Of a stretch of DNA of 5,306 nucleotides, positions 1 to 4,236 are shown piece by piece. Source of the stretch: Candidatus Njordarchaeota archaeon. Lineage in GTDB: Archaea > Asgardarchaeota > Njordarchaeia > Njordarchaeales > Njordarchaeaceae. Numbering within the stretch: the stretch's first letter is position 1; every line of letters starts with the position of its first letter. The stretch spans positions 1-5,306 of the forward strand of contig JAHQWF010000140.1 of NCBI GenBank assembly GCA_029856055.1, read 5' to 3'. The notes under the pieces are model-generated. The model did not search any database and was not told the DNA's origin. It saw only the letters and a program-made list of their open reading frames with translations. The position numbers were made by a program, and so were the translations under genes.

Positions 1-297
1 GGAACTTACACAAAACTTAAAGGAGATAATAGATTACCAGACTTAATTAAGCTTGTCGATAAAGGAGAAGTTTTATTGAACATATATAGTATCTATATTG
101 TTAGTAGTGCCATAATGAAACAAGATTATATTAATATAATAGTGAAATTTATAGAATTCGTGATGTCAGATAGAGGTCAAGATTTAATAGGATCATTCGG
201 GTTAAGCAGTTATGGTCAATCACTTTTTTATCCCGCTAAAGGTCATGAGGAAGAACTTCAAGCAGCTTGGGAATGGTTTGCTAATCTACCTCCGTAA
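1..297 (+). CDS. tupA: Tungstate ABC transporter substrate-binding protein, C-terminal part (5' end outside window)
   Basis: The frame is open from base 1 to TAA at 295-297 and gives the last 98 residues of a protein whose start lies upstream. The fragment begins GTYTKLKG, then has a segment of the LLNIYSIYIVSS type, a helix ending FVMSDRGQDLIGSFG, and a YGQSLFYPA motif near the end. This order matches the C-terminal lobe of TupA-type tungstate-binding proteins, which capture the oxyanion outside the membrane and deliver it to the permease. The signal peptide and the TTTS-type oxyanion-binding loop of the family would lie upstream and cannot be checked. An internal TTG at 76 is not a credible start because the homologous-looking sequence begins before it. 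The permease gene follows after an 18-base gap, which supports the assignment. Tungstate rather than molybdate specificity is inferred from the TupB-like permease, not proven. Confidence 0.85.
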   Translation, partial: GTYTKLKGDNRLPDLIKLVDKGEVLLNIYSIYIVSSAIMKQDYINIIVKFIEFVMSDRGQDLIGSFGLSSYGQSLFYPAKGHEEELQAAWEWFANLPP

Positions 298-315
298 ATA
301 ATATAAGGGATATCT

Positions 316-966
316 ATGGCTCTAATCGCAGAAATAATTGAAATTTCGATAAGATCATTAATAATCTCATCGACCGCCACTTTGTTGAGTGCTTCCTGGT
401 CTATACCAATCTCTTTTCATCTATCTAAATCGAAGAATAGATTAACTGTTGCTTTAGTTGGCGTTCTAAATGCGTTGATAGGATTTCCAACAGTTCTAAT
501 CGGTTTGCTATTATACATGCTATTTAGCTCATCTGGTCCACTAGGTTACTTAGATATTCTTTACACACCCATAGCTATCATAATTGGTGAAGCAATACTA
601 ATAACGCCTCTGATAATTTCTTTGAGTTATGATGTTTTTCATAGAGCTTACTCAGAATATTGGGAGACCTCAATAACACTAGGTGCGACAAGTTCACAAG
701 CTTTTATAAAGCTTATTGAGGAAACATATGGGGAAGTAGTGGTTGTTTTCTTGATAGGTTTTAGTCGAGCAATTGGTGAACTTGGTGTAGCTTTGATGGT
801 TGGTGGGAATATTAGAGGTTTCACAAGAGTTTTCACGACAACTATTGCTTTGGAAGTAGCTAAAGGAAATTTCGAGGTCGCTCTATTCCTAGGCTTAATT
901 CTACTAATAATTGTTTCCACAACATCAGCTGTGATAAGATTGCTAGGAGGTAAACGTATTGATTGA
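316..966 (+). CDS. tupB: Tungstate ABC transporter permease TupB
   Basis: This 216-residue protein has about five hydrophobic segments (roughly residues 10-33, 45-70, 82-104, 140-163 and 186-209), the size usual for TupB-type permeases. Family-like motifs are GFPTVLIGLLLYMLFSSSGPLG (residues 56-77), the EAA-type cytoplasmic loop around residues 117-152 with the conserved Gly of SITLGA, then SRAIGELGVALMVGGNIRG and a TRVFTTTIALE stretch that is typical of tungstate permeases. It forms the membrane channel through which tungstate passes, driven by the adjacent ATPase. The ATG at 316 is preceded by AAGGGA at 305-310, a modest ribosome binding site. Its last bases overlap the start of the ATPase gene by 8 bases, indicating co-transcription and probably coupled translation. 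Confidence 0.92.
   Translation: MALIAEIIEISIRSLIISSTATLLSASWSIPISFHLSKSKNRLTVALVGVLNALIGFPTVLIGLLLYMLFSSSGPLGYLDILYTPIAIIIGEAILITPLIISLSYDVFHRAYSEYWETSITLGATSSQAFIKLIEETYGEVVVVFLIGFSRAIGELGVALMVGGNIRGFTRVFTTTIALEVAKGNFEVALFLGLILLIIVSTTSAVIRLLGGKRID
945..951 (+). promoter_or_regulatory. Strong ribosome binding site of tupC
   Basis: AGGAGGT lies inside the end of tupB, 7 bases before the TTG at 959. It decides the unusual TTG start of tupC and supports an 8-base overlap of the two genes. Confidence 0.8.
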
Positions 967-1657
967 ATTGAGAGATGTGTGGTTTAGCTATACCAAGGAT
1001 AAAAATGTTCTAAAGGGGATCAATCTAAAAATTAATAATAACGTAACCATAATCATGGGGCCTAATGGTGCAGGTAAAACAACATTATTGAAAATAATAT
1101 CATGTCTATATAAGCCAGATAAAGGGGAAGTTTTGATAGATGGTCTTAATTTCTGGAAAGCTAATTCAAAAGATAAGTTAAGTTTACGAAGAAAACTGGT
1201 TTATGTGCATGAAAATCCCGTATTATTCAAGGGAACCGTAGTGAGCAATGTGATGTATCCTCTGCTTATAAGGGGGTATAGTAGAGAAAATGCTAAGAAA
1301 GAAGCATTGGAGTTATTAAATAGGATGGGGATTGATCATATAGCTTTCCGTCAGAGAGATGAATTATCAGCTGGAGAGGCACAACTAGTAGCTTTTGCGA
1401 GAGCTATAATATCTGGGGCGAAATACATCATTCTAGATGAACCAATAAGCTCATTAGATCTAGAGCACAGAAAAAGATTAGAGTTTAACCTGAAAGATTT
1501 AGTTAGAGAAGGTAGAAAAATAATTATAGCAACACACGATAGATTGTTTGCCTTTAAATTGAAAGCTAGAGTTATTGAGATAGATCAAGGCCAGTTATCA
1601 AGAGAATTCAGCTCTGAAGAATTAATAACAGAGCTAGATAATATTATTTTTTCTTAA
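959..1657 (+). CDS. tupC: Tungstate ABC transporter ATP-binding protein TupC
   Basis: This 232-residue ABC ATPase starts at TTG with a good ribosome binding site. It has Walker A GPNGAGKT (residues 34-41), an ABC signature LSAGE (136-140), Walker B YIILDEP (156-162), a D-loop SSLD (164-167) and the switch histidine in ATHD (His193). It powers tungstate import together with the upstream permease and binding protein, from the cytoplasmic face of the membrane. The length is normal for a stand-alone subunit and there is no C-terminal regulatory (TOBE/MOP) domain of the ModC/WtpC type, which fits TupC better than WtpC. Two deviations are visible. The usual Q-loop glutamine (VFQxP) reads VHENP, placing Glu85 at the glutamine position. 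The signature reads LSAGEAQLVAFARA instead of LSGGEQQRVALARA. All other catalytic residues are present, so an active enzyme is likely. Specificity is inferred from its neighbours. Confidence 0.9.
   Translation: MIELRDVWFSYTKDKNVLKGINLKINNNVTIIMGPNGAGKTTLLKIISCLYKPDKGEVLIDGLNFWKANSKDKLSLRRKLVYVHENPVLFKGTVVSNVMYPLLIRGYSRENAKKEALELLNRMGIDHIAFRQRDELSAGEAQLVAFARAIISGAKYIILDEPISSLDLEHRKRLEFNLKDLVREGRKIIIATHDRLFAFKLKARVIEIDQGQLSREFSSEELITELDNIIFS
1644..1654 (+). terminator. Possible U-rich terminator at the end of the tup operon
   Basis: A T-rich run (TTATTTTTTCT) overlaps the last codons of tupC. Archaeal RNA polymerase often stops at such tracts without a hairpin. The converging minus-strand ORF makes termination near here plausible. 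This rests on composition only. Confidence 0.3.
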
Positions 1658-1671
1658 TTATATCGGCTTCA

Positions 1672-1694
1672 TAAAAGAATAAAGAAGAAATTTA
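1672..1694 (-). terminator. Possible pyrimidine-rich terminator for the minus-strand ORF
   Basis: Read on the minus strand, this stretch is almost entirely T with a few C and A (AAATTTCTTCTTTATTC followed by TTTTA). It lies downstream of the hypothetical ORF at 1775-2083 and just before the end of tupC, where a terminator for a convergent gene would be expected. There is no hairpin immediately before it. The GGGATCA hairpins lie about 55 bases further upstream. Confidence 0.3.
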
Positions 1695-1746
1695 GGAGAA
1701 TTTGACTCAGATCGCATTCACCTTTATAATCCACTTGCCCATCATA

Positions 1747-1777
1747 GGGATCACCTCTTTTGATCCCTCTGGGATCA
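1747..1777. repeat. Triple GGGATCA repeat forming two competing hairpins
   Basis: GGGATCA occurs at 1747-1753 and 1771-1777, and its exact complement TGATCCC at 1761-1767. The middle copy can pair with the left copy (7-bp stem, 7-base loop) or with the right copy (7-bp stem, 3-base loop), but not with both. On the plus strand the left hairpin includes GGATCACCTC, identical to the conserved 3' tail of archaeal 16S rRNA. On the minus strand the same bases read GAGGTGATCC, a complete Shine-Dalgarno sequence. The repeat covers the stop codon of the minus-strand ORF. Confidence 0.65.
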
Positions 1778-2083
1778 TAATCTAGATGATATAAGGGAAT
1801 CCTTCTCCCGCCCAAACTCGTCTTTTATGACACGTATGATTGTTTGAGCGCTAAGAATGCTCACAGCTGTCTCAACATCTACTTCCTCGTTCAGGAAGCC
1901 TATGATTACGCCTCGCTCACTCCATCGCGGCTCGCTGTAACTATCAGCGAGGGCCACAGCTTGCTTCAGGCTCAACGGCTTCCGCAACATGAAGACGGGA
2001 ATGGCGTAATCATTTTTATTTCGTTTAGGCAATATATTTATTTGGGGCTCGGCGCTCGGCTTATGGCTTGTTTCGGTGATCAT
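1775..2083 (-). CDS. Hypothetical protein of atypical composition
   Basis: This 102-residue minus-strand ORF was not recognised. The central and C-terminal part (from about residue 27) is protein-like and mildly amphipathic, with segments such as LSLKQAVALADSYSEP, RGVIIGFLNEEVDVETAV and SAQTIIRVIKDEFG. It has no signal peptide, membrane segment or cysteine. The first 30 residues are less convincing because they read through a GC-rich inverted repeat, and ATG at 1990 (residue 32) is an alternative start with an AT-rich box at about 2029-2042 ahead of it. For the 2083 start, a TATA-like sequence at 2111-2122 would permit a nearly leaderless mRNA. The core is far richer in G+C (60% over 1921-1980) than the neighbouring genes and uses CGA, CGT and CGG for arginine where the neighbours use mainly AGA/AGG. 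This suggests acquisition from elsewhere, or a gene remnant. The overlapping plus-strand frame is less protein-like. Confidence 0.5.
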   Translation of the reverse strand: MITETSHKPSAEPQINILPKRNKNDYAIPVFMLRKPLSLKQAVALADSYSEPRWSERGVIIGFLNEEVDVETAVSILSAQTIIRVIKDEFGREKDSLISSRL

Positions 2084-2108
2084 ACTTATGTATTACGAGC
2101 CGAGCCCC
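2044..2108. repeat. GC-rich inverted repeat with tandem GCTCG half-sites
   Basis: GGGGCTCGG at 2044-2052 is exactly complementary to CCGAGCCCC at 2100-2108 (9 bp, 47-base spacer). Inside, GCTCGGC is repeated in tandem at 2047-2053 and 2054-2060, and CGAGC is tandem at 2096-2100 and 2101-2105, so each arm carries two half-sites. Both arms are preceded, reading inward, by TATA-like AT-rich sequence (2031-2043 on plus, 2111-2124 on minus). It could be a structured RNA stem, a two-sided operator or a remnant of mobile-element ends. It overlaps the N-terminal codons of the minus-strand ORF. Confidence 0.6.
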
Positions 2109-2170
2109 CTAAAAATATTTATGGCGGATTCAGCGCTAGTCGGAAATAGTGCGGGCATTCCAAATAATAG

Positions 2171-2186
2171 AAAAATTTACATAATA
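2171..2186 (+). promoter_or_regulatory. TATA-box-like promoter of the iscU-tusA-nifS-sufS operon
   Basis: The sequence AAAAATTTACATAATA resembles an archaeal purine-rich BRE followed by a box A. Its core (TTTACA, 2176-2181) is about 27 bases before the ATG at 2205, so transcription would begin near 2203-2206. That gives either a leaderless message or a leader of about 25 bases to the ATG at 2229. Confidence 0.5.
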
Positions 2187-2218
2187 TAACAATGTTATTT
2201 TAATATGAACATGCTTAT

Positions 2219-2223
2219 GGTGA
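2219..2223 (+). promoter_or_regulatory. Ribosome binding site supporting the ATG at 2229
   Basis: GGTGA sits 5 bases before the ATG at 2229, a good archaeal spacing. It lies inside the codons of the longer reading frame that starts at 2205, so it argues for the downstream start. Confidence 0.55.
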
Positions 2224-2228
2224 ATAAA

Positions 2229-2741
2229 ATGAGTAGTAGAATACCACTACCTTATAGTCCAAAAGTACTTGAATTATTCAGGAATCCAAAGAATCTAGGA
2301 CCAATGGAGGACGCTACAGTTGTATCGATGGCAGGTAGTCCGGCATGTGGAGATGTAATTAGATTATATCTCAAGGTAGAACGTAAAGAAAAAGAGGATA
2401 TTATAGTTAAGGCTACTTTTGAGAGCTATGGTTGTGCATCTAATATTGCTTCTGCGAGTATATTGACTGAAATGATTACTGGAAAGAGCATGAGAGAGGC
2501 TTGGAAAATAAGCTGGAAGGATATAGATGAGAAACTAGGCGGTCTACCAGCAATAAAATATCACTGCAGTATTTTAGCGGTAGGGGCTCTTAAGAGGGCT
2601 ATAAGGGATTATTATAAGAAAATAAATGAACATCCAGATTGGCTTCCAAAAGAAATGACTACCGAGGAGAAACAGACATTAGAAGAAGAAAGAATGATAG
2701 AGCATCTTCACAAAATGCGAGCAAAGATGGTTAAGGGTTAA
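2229..2741 (+). CDS. iscU: IscU/NifU-N-type Fe-S cluster scaffold protein
   Basis: From the chosen start this is a 170-residue protein whose first 130 residues follow the IscU fold. The three cluster-ligand cysteines are present: Cys40 in GSPACGD (with the conserved Asp42), Cys69 in YGCASNIASAS, and Cys113 in YHCSILA, preceded by His112. Cysteine spacing (29 and 44 residues) matches IscU (26 and 43) and lacks the roughly 20-residue insertion that marks SufU. The HscA-recognition motif LPPVK of bacterial IscU is LPAIK here (106-110). A charged, probably helical tail of about 40 residues (130-170) follows the usual end of the family. Its role is to assemble Fe-S clusters from iron and the persulfide supplied by a cysteine desulfurase, and two such candidates are encoded downstream. 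ATG at 2229 is favoured by GGTGA and by family-like N-terminal length. A leaderless start at 2205 would add 8 residues. The next gene begins 3 bases after the stop. Confidence 0.9.
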   Translation: MSSRIPLPYSPKVLELFRNPKNLGPMEDATVVSMAGSPACGDVIRLYLKVERKEKEDIIVKATFESYGCASNIASASILTEMITGKSMREAWKISWKDIDEKLGGLPAIKYHCSILAVGALKRAIRDYYKKINEHPDWLPKEMTTEEKQTLEEERMIEHLHKMRAKMVKG

Positions 2742-2744
2742 GGA

Positions 2745-2981
2745 ATGCCCTACCTAATAGATTTAAGGGAAAGAAAGCCTGGGTGTACGGGCCATCCTGT
2801 TATAAGACTTAATAATGAGTTAAGGAAAGCTAAGAAACATGATTTAATAAGGATAATAGTTAGGGAGGATGATATTCCTGAGAAGGCTATCACCCTTACA
2901 CTGAAGAGGTTTGGCTATAGAGCTAAAGAAATTAAGACTAAGAATGGTGAAATAGATATTATAGCTGAGAAGATTCCTTAG
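2745..2981 (+). CDS. TusA-like sulfur carrier protein with modified active-site motif
   Basis: This 78-residue protein is the normal size for TusA/SirA/YeeD-type carriers and has the expected order: an N-terminal strand LIDLRE, a cysteine, PVIRLNNELRKA as the first helix, a central strand DLIRIIVREDD, a helix EKAITLTLKRFGY, and a final strand GEIDIIAEK. TusA proteins accept persulfide sulfur on the cysteine of a CPxP motif and pass it on for tRNA thiolation, molybdenum/tungsten cofactor enzymes or sulfur oxidation. Here the motif reads CTGHP (Cys14 to Pro18), one residue longer than CPxP and without the first proline, so the cysteine is kept but its setting is altered. It lies 3 bases after the scaffold gene and directly before the first desulfurase-like gene, so it is probably a partner of one of those enzymes. 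The family call is by pattern and hydrophobicity order, without a search. Confidence 0.72.
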   Translation: MPYLIDLRERKPGCTGHPVIRLNNELRKAKKHDLIRIIVREDDIPEKAITLTLKRFGYRAKEIKTKNGEIDIIAEKIP

Positions 2982-2984
2982 GTG
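2980..2984 (+). promoter_or_regulatory. Ribosome binding site supporting the TTG start at 2991
   Basis: AGGTG overlaps the stop codon of the TusA-like gene and is 6 bases before TTG at 2991. GTG at 2982, which would add three residues, has no comparable site upstream. Confidence 0.5.
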
Positions 2985-2990
2985 TGTATT

Positions 2991-4223
2991 TTGTCAGTTA
3001 AAGATTTATTAAAAGAGCATGGGGAACCTCCTAGAGAGGTTTATTTTGATTTAGAGAATTCTGGATATGTTCCAGATGAAGTTATTGAGGCGATGTTACC
3101 TTATTTTAATAAAATTGGTTATGGTCACCCATCTATAACTCATAAACCCGGTTGGGAAGCATTTGAGGTTGTTAAAGAAACCAAAGATCTAGTTGCAAAA
3201 ACTATTAATGCTAGGGGATCAGAAGAGATAATTATTACTCATAGTGGTACTGAAGCTAATAATCTAGCTATATTGGGTTATGCTCTTGCTAATAGATCTA
3301 GGAAGGGAAAGATACTAGTTTCAGCAATTGAACACCTCAGTGTATTTTTTCCTGCAGAAAAAGCTAAGGATTTATTTGGCTTTAAGGTTCAGCAAATTCC
3401 GGTTGATGAGAAAGGTTTTGTTGATCCAGAGATCTTCTCTACATACATTGATAAGGATGTTTCCCTTATCAGTATTCAGATGGTTAATCATGAGATAGGA
3501 ACGATACAGAATATTAAGGAACTTGTGAGGATCGCTAAGGAAATAAATCCCAGCGTTGTTTTTCATACGGATGCTGCAGATGCTTACGGCAGGATGAGGA
3601 TAGATGTTAATGATCTAGGAGTAGATATGTTAACTATTAGTAGCCATAAGATTCATGGTCCTAGAGGAGTCGGCGCGCTATATGTTAGAAGCGGGGTCAA
3701 GATAGAACCTATTTTAGTTGGTCAACTAAGCTCTGAGAAATATTGGCCTGGGGTAGAGAATGTACCATTGATTGCTGGTTTCAGGAAGGCGGTGGAATTA
3801 GCTTTTAAGGACTTTGACAAGAATGTAGAGAAGATGAGAAAGCTTAGGGATAGATTGATGGACGGGATAGTTAATAGTGTTCCTGAAGTACTCATTAATG
3901 GTCCAGTAGGCGATAAGAGAGTGGTAGATAACGTAAATGTATCTTTTCTCTACGTGGAGGGAGAAGCTATAACAGTTGAATTCAGTTTGCAGGGAATATA
4001 TGTTTCAAGCGGCAGTGCGTGTACGAGTAGAGTTCTCGAGCCAAGCCACGTTCTATTAGCAATTGGGAGGAAGCATGAGGAAGCCCATGGTAGCATTCTA
4101 TTTAAAGTTTGTCGTTACCACAATGAGGAAGATATAGACTATGCACTTGAAAATATTCCAGTAGCCATTAAAAGATTAAGGAAGCTTAGTCCATTGACGC
4201 CTCCACATCTTAAAGGTGATTAA
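2991..4223 (+). CDS. Divergent NifS/IscS-like class V aminotransferase (putative cysteine desulfurase)
   Basis: This 410-residue fold-type I PLP protein aligns over its whole length with IscS/NifS (group I desulfurases). Retained are the PLP-stacking His115 (AIEHLSV), Asp194 (HTDAAD), the Schiff-base Lys220 (SSHKIHGPRG) and the mobile-loop Cys344 in VSSGSACTSRVLEPS. Such enzymes convert cysteine to alanine and carry the sulfur as persulfide to a scaffold or to TusA, both encoded just upstream. Several normally invariant pocket residues differ. The N-terminal D-x-SATTP reads DLENSGYVP; VNNE reads VNHE (His167); the DATQ glutamine is Asp197; RSGTxNV reads WPGVENV; and the substrate arginine of SIRFS is Leu370. 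Spacing between Lys220, Cys344 and Leu370 is the same as in E. coli IscS, so these are substitutions, not misalignment. It may have another substrate or an unusual mechanism. The start could also be GTG at 2982. The following gene overlaps or nearly abuts it. Confidence 0.82.
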   Translation: MSVKDLLKEHGEPPREVYFDLENSGYVPDEVIEAMLPYFNKIGYGHPSITHKPGWEAFEVVKETKDLVAKTINARGSEEIIITHSGTEANNLAILGYALANRSRKGKILVSAIEHLSVFFPAEKAKDLFGFKVQQIPVDEKGFVDPEIFSTYIDKDVSLISIQMVNHEIGTIQNIKELVRIAKEINPSVVFHTDAADAYGRMRIDVNDLGVDMLTISSHKIHGPRGVGALYVRSGVKIEPILVGQLSSEKYWPGVENVPLIAGFRKAVELAFKDFDKNVEKMRKLRDRLMDGIVNSVPEVLINGPVGDKRVVDNVNVSFLYVEGEAITVEFSLQGIYVSSGSACTSRVLEPSHVLLAIGRKHEEAHGSILFKVCRYHNEEDIDYALENIPVAIKRLRKLSPLTPPHLKGD

Positions 4224-4236
4224 TATAGGTCTTAAT

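Larger units (their letters stand above)
1669..1815 (-). other. Candidate alternative-frame continuation of the minus-strand ORF
   Basis: The minus strand is open here in a frame shifted by one base from the 1775-2083 ORF, from a possible TTG at 1815 to TGA at 1671-1669 (48 residues). Its reading is protein-like (for example HLDYDPRGIKRGDPYDG and QVDYKGECDLSQI), uses AGA for arginine and has A/T-ending codons like the host genes. Its stop lies only 11 bases from the tupC stop. Either the hypothetical gene has suffered a frameshift near 1815 and once ended here, or this is a chance open frame. The last residues (LLNFFFILL) are just the translated T-rich tract. No family was recognised. Confidence 0.2.

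Noticed and set aside
648..920. Minus-strand open frame opposite tupB
   Set aside because: It is an antisense shadow of the clearly conserved permease, with no initiation signal or family resemblance.
1747..1777. CRISPR array or mobile-element ends
   Set aside because: The repeats are only 7 bases long, alternate in orientation and have no regular spacers or target duplications.
2044..2108. tRNA or box C/D guide RNA in the GC-rich palindrome
   Set aside because: There is no T-loop (TTCRANNC) or cloverleaf, and only an imperfect C-box-like GTGATCA without a matching D box; the outer stem is kept as a repeat only.
1801..2110. RNase P RNA or SRP RNA, suggested by the GC-rich island of about 300 bases in an AT-rich genome
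   Set aside because: CGGCTTAT at 2057-2064 recalls a conserved RNase P segment, but the other conserved blocks of either RNA are not visible and the minus strand reads as protein with sensible codons.
1844..2149. Plus-strand open frame of 101 codons
   Set aside because: It overlaps the more protein-like minus-strand ORF, has no ribosome binding site, and reads as a low-quality shadow across the GC-rich inverted repeat.
2205..2228. Upstream ATG codons at 2205, 2211 and 2217 as the start of the scaffold gene
   Set aside because: Not excluded, since a leaderless start at 2205 fits the TATA spacing, but the GGTGA site and usual N-terminal length favour 2229.
3372..3566. Minus-strand open frame opposite the NifS-like gene
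   Set aside because: It lies entirely inside a conserved coding region and has no start signals.
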